In this document: piece after piece, positions 1-8,259 of the stretch | Layout: each line of letters begins with the position of its first letter | Position numbering within the stretch: position 1 is the first letter of the stretch | Source: Streptomyces scabiei 87.22 | GTDB lineage: Bacteria; Actinomycetota; Actinomycetes; Streptomycetales; Streptomycetaceae | Direction of reading: 5' to 3' | Length of the DNA stretch: 64,000 bases | Assembly: GCF_000091305.1 (NCBI RefSeq) | Contig: NC_013929.1 | Span: 1,240,001 to 1,304,000 of the forward strand | Notes under the pieces: generated by a model | Told to the model about the DNA's origin: nothing | Seen by the model: the letters and a program-made list of their open reading frames with translations, nothing else | Database searches by the model: none | Made by a program: the position numbers and the translations under genes

Positions 1-587
1 ATGACCGCGGCCACCGCGGTCGCGAGTCCGACGGCCGTCCAGTGCGGATGCTTGGCGAATTCCGCGACGGCTCGCCAGGTCGTCACCAGCACGCGGTCGC
101 CCTCGGGCTTGGGTACGCCGAGTGCGTTCGGCACCTGCTGGAGTCCGATCACGCAGGCGATACCGAGGGTGAAGCCCTCCACGACGGGTGCGGGCACGTA
201 CTGCATGTACTTCCCTGCCCGCAGCGCGGCCAGCGCCACGAGCATGATGCCCGCCATCAGCCCGACGGTCAGCACGCCGGTCGGACCGTACTCGCCGACG
301 ATCGGCACCAGCACCACGGTCATGGCCCCGGTGGGCCCGGACACTTGGAGGTTGGACCCGCCGAACACGGCTGCGAGCGCGCCGGCGACCACTGCGGTCG
401 CCAGGCCCGCCTCCGCGCCGAGACCGGAGGAGACACCGAAGCCGAGCGCGAGCGGCAGCGCCACGATCGCCACGGTCAGTCCGGCCAGTAGGTCCCGCCG
501 CGGGGCTCGCCGCACGGCCGCCAGGTCGGCACGAGCGGGGAGGAGCGCGGCAAGCCGGGACTTTGCCCGGTTGATCGCCGAGGTCAT
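1..587 (-). CDS. SulP family anion permease (N-terminal part, cut by window edge)
   Basis: Translating the minus strand from the ATG at 587 gives a protein whose N-terminus matches SulP/SLC26 transporters: a short basic cytosolic leader, then DLLAGLTVAIVALPLALGF (the SulP TM1 signature), a Gly/Ala-rich second helix and a FGGSNLQVSGPTGAMTVVL stretch that is the conserved TM3 anion-site region. At least four membrane segments are visible before the window ends at residue ~195. The family moves sulfate, bicarbonate or other anions across the cytoplasmic membrane; the substrate cannot be told here. The start codon overlaps the stop of the upstream ArsR-type gene by one base (TGATG), so the two are translationally coupled. 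The C-terminus, including any STAS domain, lies outside the window. Confidence 0.9.
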   Translation of the reverse strand, partial: MTSAINRAKSRLAALLPARADLAAVRRAPRRDLLAGLTVAIVALPLALGFGVSSGLGAEAGLATAVVAGALAAVFGGSNLQVSGPTGAMTVVLVPIVGEYGPTGVLTVGLMAGIMLVALAALRAGKYMQYVPAPVVEGFTLGIACVIGLQQVPNALGVPKPEGDRVLVTTWRAVAEFAKHPHWTAVGLATAVAAV

Positions 588-925
588 CACGCGGGGACCC
601 CGGCTTCGCGCAGCTGGGCCGGCAGCTCGCCCTGCCCGGCGAGCATCTGGGCAAGGATCCGCCGCGCGGCCCTCATCAGGTCCGCGACGTCTCCGCCCGC
701 TGGTTCATGGACGACCGTGGAGCCCTCCCGGGTCGACGTGACGATCCCGGACTGGCGCAGCACTACCAGCTGCTGTGACAGGCCGGACGGCTCCACCTCG
801 ATGGCGGCCGACAGGTCCCGCACCGGTCGCGGTCCCTCCTGCAGCAGTTCCAGCACCCGGATCCGCACGGGATGCCCCAGTATCCGGAAGAACTCGGCCT
901 TGGCCTGGTACAGCGGAACGGACAC
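587..925 (-). CDS. ArsR/SmtB-type winged-helix regulator
   Basis: A compact regulator of 112 residues if read from the GTG at 925, which is chosen because a GAGGG ribosome site lies just upstream and the extra residues of the longer frame (to 1021) are Arg-rich and unlike the family. The sequence AKAEFFRILGHPVRIRVLELL is typical ArsR helix 1-2. It is followed by a PVRDLSAAIEVEPSGLSQQL helix-turn-helix and a wing around STREGSTVVHE. There are no cysteines, so it is not a thiol-type metal or sulfide sensor of the classic kind; the ligand is unknown. It overlaps and is coupled to the SulP transporter gene, which it probably controls. A palindromic operator lies at 1028-1047. Confidence 0.88.
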   Translation of the reverse strand: MSVPLYQAKAEFFRILGHPVRIRVLELLQEGPRPVRDLSAAIEVEPSGLSQQLVVLRQSGIVTSTREGSTVVHEPAGGDVADLMRAARRILAQMLAGQGELPAQLREAGVPA

Positions 926-1027
926 GACCCCTCGGCTTCTCCTACGACACCCCGCCTCGGGGCGGATCCGGCTGCGCTGCGCCCGTGACCACCGATGGAG
1001 TGGGCTTAGCTCATCCAGCATCTAATC

Positions 1028-1047
1028 AATTGCGAAATTTTGCAATT
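1028..1047. promoter_or_regulatory. Candidate ArsR operator palindrome
   Basis: The 20-base sequence AATTGCGAAATTTTGCAATT is its own reverse complement except for one base pair. It sits about 100 bases upstream of the ArsR start in an otherwise GC-rich stretch and is strikingly AT-rich. Its size and position suit binding of a dimeric winged-helix repressor that regulates its own gene and the coupled SulP transporter. Binding is inferred. Confidence 0.6.
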
Positions 1048-1245
1048 CAGCATCTCATCGACGCCCGGTCGGCTGCCCCACTCCGGGCACACTGCTGAAG
1101 AGATCGCGTGAAGCGCCCGCGGGCCGCGACGTGCGGCGGGAATCCGCGGCTACGACCAAGGCTGTGGACGTTCGCGTTGTTCCCCAGGCGTACGTTCACG
1201 TACTTCCCCGTGCCCCGGCCTCGCGAGGGCATTACGTTGGCCGGC

Positions 1246-1785
1246 GTGAACTTGCTGGGATGGAGCTATCGATATGTGGGACCGCCTGATCTGCGGGCCC
1301 TTGTTCGGCCAGAGGCTGAGGGCCAACGCATCCACTCGGCGGCGGACTTCGACGACTGGCTTTCGACTCTGACAGCGGCGGACTTGGTCGAGCCCTTCAC
1401 GTTCGTCATCGACTCGGCAGGTGTGCTGGGGCTGGCGCCGCGCCGGAGCGAGCACGTGGTGTGTGCCGGCGGTGGCCCTGTTCTGGGTGCCGGGGAGATG
1501 AGCTTCCGCAAGGAGTCCGGGCAGTGGGTGGTCGGTGAGGTGAGCAATCAGTCGACCGGATACTGCCCGGACGTCAGCTCGTGGCGGGCTGTCGCGCGGG
1601 CTCTGGACACAGCTGGGATTGATCATCCGGCCGGTTTCACCCACGAGGTGGTGTTCCGGCGCTGTCCCGCCTGCGGTCAGCTGAACATCGTTCGGGAGGA
1701 GTACTTCGTCTGCGTCTTCTGTGACGAGGAACTACCGCAAGAATGGAACGTGGACGGGCCGGGCGTCAGCGGACCGGGGATTTGA
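1246..1785 (+). CDS. Hypothetical protein with C-terminal zinc ribbon
   Basis: I do not recognise a named family. The protein has about 179 residues from the GTG at 1246. The frame is open back to a GTG at 1108, but the added 46 residues are Arg/Pro-rich and look non-coding; a TTG at 1237 behind a GAGGG is another possible start. The body is an acidic, soluble domain with many aromatic residues. The C-terminal quarter carries two CxxC knuckles, CPAC and CVFC, spaced about 16 residues apart, which is a rubredoxin-like or zinc-ribbon arrangement. There are no membrane segments or signal peptide. It runs into the decayed IS21-type fragment downstream and has no obvious operon partner. Confidence 0.6.
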   Translation: MNLLGWSYRYVGPPDLRALVRPEAEGQRIHSAADFDDWLSTLTAADLVEPFTFVIDSAGVLGLAPRRSEHVVCAGGGPVLGAGEMSFRKESGQWVVGEVSNQSTGYCPDVSSWRAVARALDTAGIDHPAGFTHEVVFRRCPACGQLNIVREEYFVCVFCDEELPQEWNVDGPGVSGPGI

Positions 1786-2265
1786 CGCATTTGTCGGTGG
1801 GTTTCTTGGGCCGCTTGTTCGGGCGGTAGCCGGGCCCGTTCATGATCACCTGCTGGCTGGTGTCGATCAGGGACCGGCTCTGGCGCTCGGAGACGAGTTC
1901 GTAGAGGTCCTCGGCCTGGGCGGCGGAGAGCTGGCGCATGGCGAAGTCGTCGAGGATGAGCACGTCGGGACGCACCAGTTCGCGGATCCGCCTCTCCGGT
2001 GCGGTCCGCGTGGCCACCGGCGAGTTCGGCGAGGATCCGGTTGCTCTTGGCGAAACGGACGTGGGCGCCCTGCCGAACCGCGAGGTGTCCCAGCGCCTGG
2101 GCGATACGCAAGGGTGGCCTGCTGCTCGAACTCAGCCCGCTGGAGCCTGCGGAGGAAGGCGACGGTCTCGCGGCGGGTGATCTCGTCCTGGCAGGAGGAC
2201 CCGCAGGTAGTCGATGTGGCCGAGTGCCCTCGCAAACTCCTGTACAGCTCAGCCCGTGCCGACAC
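1766..2265 (-). pseudogene. Decayed IS21-family IstB helper ATPase fragment
   Basis: Reading the minus strand from about 2265 to the stop at 1766, pieces of an IstB protein appear in successive different frames. They are ALGHIDYLRVLL, then DEITRRETVAFLRRLQRAEF, then IAQALGHLAVRQGAHVRFAK with LAELAGGHADRT, and finally RPDVLILDDFAMRQLSAAQA through to GPGYRPNKRPKKPTDK at the C-terminus. The stretch that should hold the Walker A P-loop, just before IAQALGH, is deleted. About 35 residues are also missing after RQSRSL, where IstB proteins have a TSNRxPxDWYPLFPNPV segment. The Walker B ILDD remains. No IstA transposase or terminal repeats were found nearby, so this is an insertion-sequence remnant. 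Confidence 0.82.
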
Positions 2266-2451
2266 CCTCTACCCCCATTCCACCATGGCATCTGGACAGT
2301 CGTTCTGCCGCCGGGGACTCGGCTGCCGACACCGTCCGCCGATCGACCGACTCGCCCACTGCGGCACACCCCTCCACTCCCCCGCGAGCGCGAGCCGGCG
2401 CACGGCTGCGCGTTACCCGCCCGGCACCGAACGATCAGTCACTTCCACAGG

Positions 2452-3417
2452 TCAGCGCACTCTCCCCCGCGGCTTCAACGGCACAGGCGGCAGTTTCGGT
2501 GCGGGCAGCGGAGCCCCGTCATAGCCCTTCACCTCACCGAACCGTGTCCCTTCCATCCAGTCCGAACGGGCCTGTTCGATCTCCTCCTGGGACCGTCCGA
2601 TCCAGTTCCAGAACATGATCAGCTCCTCCTCGAACGGCTCGCCGCCGAGGAGCATGAGGGAGGCGTCCGTGTCGGTGCGCAGGGGGAGTTCGGTGCGGCC
2701 GCAGCCGAGGTAGAGCATGGAACCGGGGAGGACCGGTACCCCGTCGACGTGGGCCTCGCCGGCCATGGCGAGGACGGCGTACTCGAAGTCGGGTTCGAGC
2801 GGGAGCCGTACGTCGGCGCCGGCGGCCAGTGTGAGGTCGGCGCCGACGATCGGGGTGAAGGTCGCGCCGGGCGAGGTGGCCCCGTCCAGGGAGCCGAGGA
2901 CGAGGGTGGCGCTCAGGCCGGGGGCCGTGACGACCGGCAGTTCGGCGTGGTGCTCGAAGCGCGGGTCGGTGTGCCGGTGGCTGTCCGGCAGGGCGACCCA
3001 GAGCTGGGCGCCGTGCAGGTAGCGGGCGTGCGACCGCGGGCTCTCCTCCGAGTGGCTGATGGCCCGCCCGGAGGTCATGAGGCCCAGCTCGCGCGGACGG
3101 ATCGTCTGCAGGCTGCCCGTGGAGTCGCGGTGCAGCACCTCGCCCTGGTGCAGCCAGCTGACCGTCTGCAGGCCCATGTGCGGGTGCGGCGGCACCTGCA
3201 TACCGGGCTCGTCGGCGATGTCGTCGGGACCGTAGTGATCGACGAAGGCCCAGGCGCCGACCATGCGGCGGCCCAGGTTGGGCAGCAGCCGCCGCACCTC
3301 GGTGGACTCACCGAGCCTCACCTTTCGGGGGCTGAGGAGTTCCCGCACCGGTTCGGCCACCACGAAGCCCCGGCCGCCGCACACCGCGGGGACCGGCTCG
3401 CGATCAAGATTGCTCAT
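2452..3417 (-). CDS. Pirin family protein
   Basis: A bicupin protein of 321 residues, starting at the ATG at 3417 (MSNLDREP) rather than the one three codons upstream. The N-terminal cupin carries the metal-binding motif PPHPHMGLQTVSWLHQGEV followed by HRDS and by SGRAISHSEES, giving the His/His/His/Glu set that binds iron in pirins. The C-terminal cupin is more degenerate (GEAHVDGVPVLPGSMLYLG), as usual. The C-terminus has the GEPFEEELIMFWNWIGRSQE segment common to the family. Members act as quercetinase-like oxygenases or redox-sensing cofactors; the role here is not shown. It is divergent from the TPR gene with a short shared promoter region. Confidence 0.93.
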   Translation of the reverse strand: MSNLDREPVPAVCGGRGFVVAEPVRELLSPRKVRLGESTEVRRLLPNLGRRMVGAWAFVDHYGPDDIADEPGMQVPPHPHMGLQTVSWLHQGEVLHRDSTGSLQTIRPRELGLMTSGRAISHSEESPRSHARYLHGAQLWVALPDSHRHTDPRFEHHAELPVVTAPGLSATLVLGSLDGATSPGATFTPIVGADLTLAAGADVRLPLEPDFEYAVLAMAGEAHVDGVPVLPGSMLYLGCGRTELPLRTDTDASLMLLGGEPFEEELIMFWNWIGRSQEEIEQARSDWMEGTRFGEVKGYDGAPLPAPKLPPVPLKPRGRVR

Positions 3418-3519
3418 GCTGCACAACCTAGTCCCGTCCGCCCACCCCCGTCAGCCGGCACCCAAAGTGGTGGAATATTCAACGGCAAGCGGAGGTTGTG
3501 CGCCTCGAAGGAGGCACCG

Positions 3520-3867
3520 GTGGACACGACGTACTACGACCACGGAACACCCGCCGAGCGCTGGGAGCGCGGCCGGATGTTCTTCGACGCCAAGGACTAC
3601 GCCGCCGCGGCGCGTGTCCTCGGCCCGCTGGTCGAGGAGGTTCCGGAGCAGACCGGTCCGCGGCTGCTGCTGGCCCGCGCGTACTATCACTCGGCCCAAC
3701 TGCGCAAGGCCGAGGCGGAGTTGCGCGTCCTCGTGGAGCGGGACCCGGTGGAGCAGTACGCCCGGCTGATGCTGGGCCGCACGCTGGAGCGGCAGTCCCG
3801 GCACCAGGAGGCGCAGTCCCACCTGCGGATCGCCTCGGCCCTCGCGGGCGAGTTCGCGCAGCCATAG
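3520..3867 (+). CDS. Small tetratricopeptide-repeat protein
   Basis: A soluble protein of 115 residues starting at the GTG at 3520, which has a strong GAAGGAGG ribosome site six bases upstream. It consists almost entirely of helix-turn-helix units: ERGRMFFDAKDYAAAARVLG, then PRLLLARAYYHSAQLRKAE, then ARLMLGRTLERQSRHQEAQ. These match about three TPR motifs with the conserved small residues at positions 8 and 20. It is probably a protein-protein interaction adaptor; the partner is unknown. It is followed by a strong bidirectional terminator. Confidence 0.85.
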   Translation: MDTTYYDHGTPAERWERGRMFFDAKDYAAAARVLGPLVEEVPEQTGPRLLLARAYYHSAQLRKAEAELRVLVERDPVEQYARLMLGRTLERQSRHQEAQSHLRIASALAGEFAQP

Positions 3868-3883
3868 AAAGCGCAGGGGTTCA

Positions 3884-3928
3884 CGGAGTGAGGGGGCGCG
3901 TCCGGTCAGGACGCGCCCCCTCACTCCG
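3884..3928. terminator. Strong bidirectional hairpin terminator
   Basis: Twenty bases starting CGGAGTGAGGGGG pair perfectly with 20 bases ending CCCCCTCACTCCG around a five-base GGTCA loop. It lies between the convergent TPR and PepSY genes and can serve both. There is no U-tract, as is usual in Streptomyces. Confidence 0.85.
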
Positions 3929-3993
3929 TCGCTTCGCGCCCCCCGGGGGGCCACGTCAGGTCCGCGCGGCCCGCGACGGCCGCGCCGACCGCC

Positions 3994-5403
3994 CTACTTC
4001 GCCTCTGCCCGGCCGCCGTACGACCGCTTGCCGCGCCGGTGCGCGATCTCGCCCAGGACGACGTCCACCGCGATGAACACGGCCAGCGGGATGCCGAGGA
4101 GGGGGACGAAATAGCCGAGGACGGCGATGAGGACGAGGGCCGGGACCAGGATCTGCGGCGGCACGTGCTGCCAGGCCCCGCGTGGGATCGGGCGGCCGAA
4201 CGACGAGGCGCGGCCACGCAGCCACCACATCCGGTAGCCCCAGATGATCAGGACGACCAGGGAGGCCGCCAGGGCCATCAGCAGGAGCTGGTTGGCCAGC
4301 CCGAACAGCACGCCCGTGTGGCCGTCGATGCCCCAGCGGGAGAGCTTGGCGAGGACCGGGAAGTCGGCGAACCGGAGGGTGTCGGTGACCTCCGCCGTCG
4401 CCGGGTCCACGGCCACCGCGTCCTGCTTGGTGGGCCAGCTGCGCTGTACCTGCTTGACCACATAGGTGGAGGACGCGTCGGCCGGCGGCACGATCTCCAC
4501 CGGGTCGCCGAGGCCCTTGGCCCGTGCGGCGGCGAGGATCTTGTCCAGGTCGCCCTTCGCCGCGGCCCCGCCCTCCGGCGAGCCGTCGCCGTGGTCCCCG
4601 TGGTCGCCCGCGGCGGCGGAGATCGCCGGGGTGGCCTGGTGGAGTTCGGTGCGCAGCACCTCGATGTTGGCGCCCGCGTAGGTCGACCAGGTCAGGCCCG
4701 TCGCCGAGAGGAAGAAGAACCCGGCGGCGGCCCAGACGCCGACCGTGCCGTGCAGGCCCAGCGTGCGGCGGCGGCCGCTGGTGCCGCGCACCTTGCGCTG
4801 GGCGCGGCGACGGGCGAACCAGAGCACGAGGCCGCCGCCCGAGATGACCCACAGCCAGCTGGCAGCGAGTTCGCTGTAGAGGCGGCCGGGCTCGCCGAGC
4901 TGGAGGTTGGCGTGGAACTTGTCGATCCAGGTGCGCACCGGCAGGGCGCCGGTCGAGCCGTACTGCTCTAGGGCGCCGCGCACCTCGGCGGTGTACGGGT
5001 CGACGAACACCGCGAGCGTGTTGGCCTCGTCGATGCCCTTCACGCCCGTCAGCATCACCCGGGTCGTCGCGTCGTCCTCCGGGGAGGGGCGCACGGCGGA
5101 GACGGTGCCCTCGGGGTGTGCCTTGCGGGCGGCGGCTACCTGCTCGGATATCGGCAGCTTCTCGTCGCCGACCTTCGCGACGGTCGTCCGGTCCGCGTAG
5201 ACGATCTTCTCGACCGAGAACGAGGCGGCGTACAGTCCGCCGGTCAGGGCGGCGACCAGGAGGAACGGGGCGACGAGGACGCCCGCGTAGAAGTGCAGCC
5301 GCAGCACGAGCGGCCTGAGCGAGGCCCAGCCCCTCGTGGCGCCGTCGGGCTTGGCGACGGGTTCGCGGGACTCGTCCGTCTCGGTCGAGGGGGCGATGGT
5401 CAT
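3994..5403 (-). CDS. PepSY-associated transmembrane protein
   Basis: A membrane protein of 469 residues. After a polar leader, the first helix (LRLHFYAGVLVAPFLLVAALTG) matches the PepSY-associated TM family, often annotated as iron-regulated membrane protein. An extracytoplasmic PepSY-like segment follows, then a second helix ending in an RRRAQRKVRG loop. A third helix (GVWAAAGFFFLSATGLTWSTY) comes next, then a second extracytoplasmic loop with a His/Asp/Gly-rich patch, and helices near the C-terminus. Family members are linked to siderophore or metal uptake and to membrane reductases. No iron-box sequence was recognised. The start region is shared divergently with peptide deformylase and holds a Crp-like palindrome. 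Confidence 0.88.
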   Translation of the reverse strand: MTIAPSTETDESREPVAKPDGATRGWASLRPLVLRLHFYAGVLVAPFLLVAALTGGLYAASFSVEKIVYADRTTVAKVGDEKLPISEQVAAARKAHPEGTVSAVRPSPEDDATTRVMLTGVKGIDEANTLAVFVDPYTAEVRGALEQYGSTGALPVRTWIDKFHANLQLGEPGRLYSELAASWLWVISGGGLVLWFARRRAQRKVRGTSGRRRTLGLHGTVGVWAAAGFFFLSATGLTWSTYAGANIEVLRTELHQATPAISAAAGDHGDHGDGSPEGGAAAKGDLDKILAAARAKGLGDPVEIVPPADASSTYVVKQVQRSWPTKQDAVAVDPATAEVTDTLRFADFPVLAKLSRWGIDGHTGVLFGLANQLLLMALAASLVVLIIWGYRMWWLRGRASSFGRPIPRGAWQHVPPQILVPALVLIAVLGYFVPLLGIPLAVFIAVDVVLGEIAHRRGKRSYGGRAEAK

Positions 5404-5479
5404 CGGCGGATGCTCCGGGATGCGGGGACGACGTGGCGGTCCAGTAGTCGGATCGTGAGGGCCCCGAGTTCCCGGCCTC

Positions 5480-5501
5480 GCATGTGACGTGGGTCACATG
5501 C
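5480..5501. promoter_or_regulatory. Crp-like palindrome between divergent genes
   Basis: GCATGTGAC and GTCACATGC form a perfect 9-bp inverted repeat around GTGG, and within it lies TGTGA-N6-TCACA, the exact cyclic-AMP receptor protein consensus. It lies 77 bases upstream of the PepSY gene start and 90 bases upstream of the deformylase start. Streptomyces has a Crp homologue with this specificity; control of either gene is inference. Confidence 0.55.
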
Positions 5502-5590
5502 GCTCCGGTCGCCCGCCAGTGTGCGGCGTGCGGCCGCGCCTTCGCGTGAGCCGCCTCGCGTCGTACGACCGCGGTTGGCATCCTGGCCCG

Positions 5591-6247
5591 ATGCCTTCCG
5601 AACGCGACCGCGCCGACTCCCGCCCGCTGAAGCACCGGGTCGAGGAACTCCTCGCCCATGAGGGGCCGCTGCCGATCGTCGCCGCGGGCGACCCGGTGCT
5701 GCGCCGCACGGCCGAGCCCTTCGACGGCCAGCTCGACCCGGCCCTCCTGGCCCGCTTCGTCGCCGCCCTGCGCGCCACCATGCACGCGGCGCCCGGTGTC
5801 GGTCTCGCCGCGCCCCAGGTGGGAGTGTCCCTGCGCATCGCGGTGATCGAGGACCCCGCGCCGGTCCCGGAGGAGGTGCGGCTCGCCCGGGGCAGGGTCC
5901 CGCAGCCGTTCCGCGTCCTGGTCAATCCCGCGTACGAGGCGGTCGGGCCGTTCCGTGACGCGTTCTTCGAGGGCTGTCTGAGCGTCCCGGGCTGGCAGGC
6001 CGTGGTGGCCCGGCACGCCAGGGTGCGGCTGCGGGCGCTCGACGAGCGGGGGCGGGCGGTGGACGAGGAGTTCTCGGGGTGGCCCGCCCGTATCGTCCAG
6101 CACGAGACGGACCACCTGAACGGCACGCTCTACCTCGACCACGCCGAGCTGCGGTCCCTCTCCTCCAACCAGGCGATGGCCGACCGCTGGAACGACCCGA
6201 CTCCGGCCCGGGCCGCCCGGGAGCTGGGCTTTCTGCTGCCCGACTGA
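5591..6247 (+). CDS. def: Peptide deformylase
   Basis: Removes the N-formyl group from nascent proteins. All three metallohydrolase motifs are present in order: GVGLAAPQVG (motif 1, GxGxAAxQ), EGCLSVPG (motif 2, with the metal-binding Cys) and QHETDHLNG (motif 3, HExDH, with the two metal-binding His and catalytic Glu). The length from the ATG at 5591 is 218 residues, with a short N-terminal extension; an earlier in-frame ATG adds Arg-rich residues and is rejected. Streptomyces usually has several deformylases and this is probably a paralogue rather than the housekeeping copy, since it is not next to fmt. It is convergent with the next flavoprotein gene. Confidence 0.95.
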   Translation: MPSERDRADSRPLKHRVEELLAHEGPLPIVAAGDPVLRRTAEPFDGQLDPALLARFVAALRATMHAAPGVGLAAPQVGVSLRIAVIEDPAPVPEEVRLARGRVPQPFRVLVNPAYEAVGPFRDAFFEGCLSVPGWQAVVARHARVRLRALDERGRAVDEEFSGWPARIVQHETDHLNGTLYLDHAELRSLSSNQAMADRWNDPTPARAARELGFLLPD

Positions 6248-6273
6248 GCGCCCGGACGGCCGGCGGCCGCGTG

Positions 6274-7734
6274 TCAGCCCCGGTACGCCTCGAGCAGCCG
6301 CAGCCACACCTCGCTGAGCGTCGGGTACGAGGGCACCGCGTGCCAGAGCCGGTCGACCGGGACCTCGCCGGCGACGGCGACGGTGGCGGAGTGGATCAGC
6401 TCGCCGACGGCGGGGCCGACGAAGGTGACACCGCGCAGGATCTCGCGGTCCAGGTCGACGACCATACGGGCGCGGCCCCGGTAGCCGTCGGCGTACAGGC
6501 CCGCTCCCGCGACGGACGAGAACTCGACGTCGACAGCGCGGACGCGGTGGCCGGCCTGCTCGGCTTCCGCGAGGGAGAGGCCGACGGCGGCGGCCTCGGG
6601 GTCGGTGAAGACGACCTGGGGGACGGCTGCGTGGTCGGCGGTGGCCGCGTGGGCGCCCCAGGGGTCGCGCTCCAGGAGCGGGATCCCGGCCGCGCGGGCG
6701 GCGATGGCGGCCCCGGCGATCCGGGCCTGGTACTTGCCCTGGTGGGTGAGGAGCGCCCGGTGGTTGACGTCCCCGACCGCGTACAGCCAGTCGCTGCCCG
6801 TCACCCGCAGACTGTCGTCGACGGGCAGCCACGCGCCGGACTCCAGGCCGACGGTGTCGAGGCCGAGGTCGTCGGTGCGCGGGGCGCGGCCGGTGGCGAA
6901 GAGGATCTCGTCGGCCTCCAGCCGGTCGCCGGTGTCGGTGAGGGCCACCACGGTCCCGTTCTCGCGGGACACCGCCGTCACCGACGTCCCCGTCCGCACG
7001 TCCACGCCGGACTCGCCGAGCGCCTCGGCGATCAGTTCACCCGCGAAGGGTTCCATGCGGGGCAGCAGGCCCTTGCCGCGGACGAGGACGGTGACCTCGG
7101 AGCCGAGGGACCGCCAGGCGGTGGCCATCTCGACGGCCACCACACCGCCGCCGACGACGATCAGCCGGCCGGGAGCCGTCCGCGCGCTGGTGGCCTCGCG
7201 ACTGGTCCAGGGCCGGACCTGCGCGAGTCCGGGCAGGTCGGGCAGGAGTGCGCGGCTGCCGGTGGAGACCACCACCGCGTGCCGGGCGGTGAGGAGCCGG
7301 CGCCCGCCGTCGGGGGCGTCCACGACGACCCGGCGATGCCCGGCCAGGCGCGCGTGGCCGCGGTACAGGACCGCCCCGACACTCTCCAGCCAGGCCACCT
7401 GGCCGTCGTCCTTCCAGTTCCCGGTCTCGTAGTCGCGGCGGGCGAGCACCTCGGCGGTGTCCAGCGGCCCTTCCACCAGGTGGCGCAGCCCGGGTACGCG
7501 GCGGGCGTCGGCGCGGGCGATCGCGGGGCGCAGCAGGGCCTTGCTCGGCATGCACGCCCAGTACGAGCACTCGCCGCCGACCAGTTCGCTCTCCACGATC
7601 GCGGTGGACAGGCCGGCCGCGCGGGTGCGGTCGGCGACGTTCTCCCCCACGGGTCCGGCACCGAGCACCACGACGTCGTACTCGGCCGGTGTCGCGTCGC
7701 CCGCTGTGCCTTCGGTGTTCTCCGTATCCGTCAT
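6274..7734 (-). CDS. Pyridine nucleotide-disulfide oxidoreductase (dihydrolipoamide/mercuric reductase-like)
   Basis: A flavoprotein of 486 residues. The N-terminal FAD fold begins YDVVVLGAGPVGENVADR. The redox-active disulfide is GGECSYWACMPSK, a Cys-X4-Cys pair as in lipoamide dehydrogenase and mercuric reductase. The NAD(P) fold is RLIVVGGGVVAVEMATAW and the second FAD motif is WLYAVGDVN. The C-terminal dimerisation domain keeps the catalytic His in WHAVPSYPTLSE. It lacks the N-terminal heavy-metal domain and C-terminal Cys pair of MerA, so it is not a mercuric reductase proper. It is divergent from thioredoxin, which suggests a thiol-redox role, but the substrate is unknown. The ATG at 7734 has a poor ribosome site. 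Confidence 0.9.
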   Translation of the reverse strand: MTDTENTEGTAGDATPAEYDVVVLGAGPVGENVADRTRAAGLSTAIVESELVGGECSYWACMPSKALLRPAIARADARRVPGLRHLVEGPLDTAEVLARRDYETGNWKDDGQVAWLESVGAVLYRGHARLAGHRRVVVDAPDGGRRLLTARHAVVVSTGSRALLPDLPGLAQVRPWTSREATSARTAPGRLIVVGGGVVAVEMATAWRSLGSEVTVLVRGKGLLPRMEPFAGELIAEALGESGVDVRTGTSVTAVSRENGTVVALTDTGDRLEADEILFATGRAPRTDDLGLDTVGLESGAWLPVDDSLRVTGSDWLYAVGDVNHRALLTHQGKYQARIAGAAIAARAAGIPLLERDPWGAHAATADHAAVPQVVFTDPEAAAVGLSLAEAEQAGHRVRAVDVEFSSVAGAGLYADGYRGRARMVVDLDREILRGVTFVGPAVGELIHSATVAVAGEVPVDRLWHAVPSYPTLSEVWLRLLEAYRG

Positions 7735-7862
7735 GGGGTCAGTCTGGTTGCTGGTGTGCGCGGTGGCCAAACGGGTAGGCGCGCGGAATACGCCACCACG
7801 GGGCGGCGTTGTCGTGTGCGGCTCGCCCCCGAGCACCGAGACCAGGAAGAGGGATGCACGCC

Positions 7863-8246
7863 ATGAGCAGCACCGTGGAGCTGACCAAGGAGAACTTCGA
7901 CCGGACGGTCACCGAGAACGAGTTCGTTCTCATCGACTTCTGGGCGGCCTGGTGCGGTCCCTGCCGGCAGTTCGCCCCGGTCTACGAAAAGGCCGCCGGT
8001 GACAACCCGGACCTGGTGTTCGGCAAGGTCGACACGGAGGCGCAGCCGGAGCTGGCGCAGGCCTTCGGCATCCAGTCGATCCCGACGCTGATGATCGTCC
8101 GTGATCAGGTCGCCGTCTTCGCGCAGCCGGGCGCGCTGCCCGAGGCAGCGCTGACCGACGTCATCGGGCAGGCCCGGAAGCTGGACATGGACGAGGTCCG
8201 CAAGGCGGTCGCCGAGCAGCAGGCGCAGGCCGAGCAGAACGGCTGA
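7863..8246 (+). CDS. trxA: Thioredoxin
   Basis: A classic single-domain thioredoxin of 127 residues. The active site FWAAWCGPCRQF holds the redox Cys pair at about residues 31 and 34, the cis-proline segment is QSIPTLMI, and the C-terminal helix ends in a Gln/Ala/Glu-rich tail. The ATG at 7863 is preferred because GGAAGAGGG is well placed for it; another ATG three codons upstream sits directly on that ribosome site. It is divergent from the flavoprotein disulfide oxidoreductase, although that enzyme is not a standard thioredoxin reductase. It ends convergently with the monooxygenase gene, 13 bases away, with no clear terminator. Confidence 0.95.
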   Translation: MSSTVELTKENFDRTVTENEFVLIDFWAAWCGPCRQFAPVYEKAAGDNPDLVFGKVDTEAQPELAQAFGIQSIPTLMIVRDQVAVFAQPGALPEAALTDVIGQARKLDMDEVRKAVAEQQAQAEQNG

Positions 8247-8259
8247 CGGGCCGGCCGGT

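Noticed and set aside
3956..6832. A very long minus-strand open frame of about 950 codons across the PepSY and deformylase region.
   Set aside because: It is Arg/Pro-rich, shows no family match and runs antisense or out of frame to two genes with clear motifs; such frames are expected at this GC content.
6274..7734. Flavoprotein considered as a mercuric reductase.
   Set aside because: The N-terminal metal-binding domain and C-terminal Cys pair of MerA are absent and there is no mer context.
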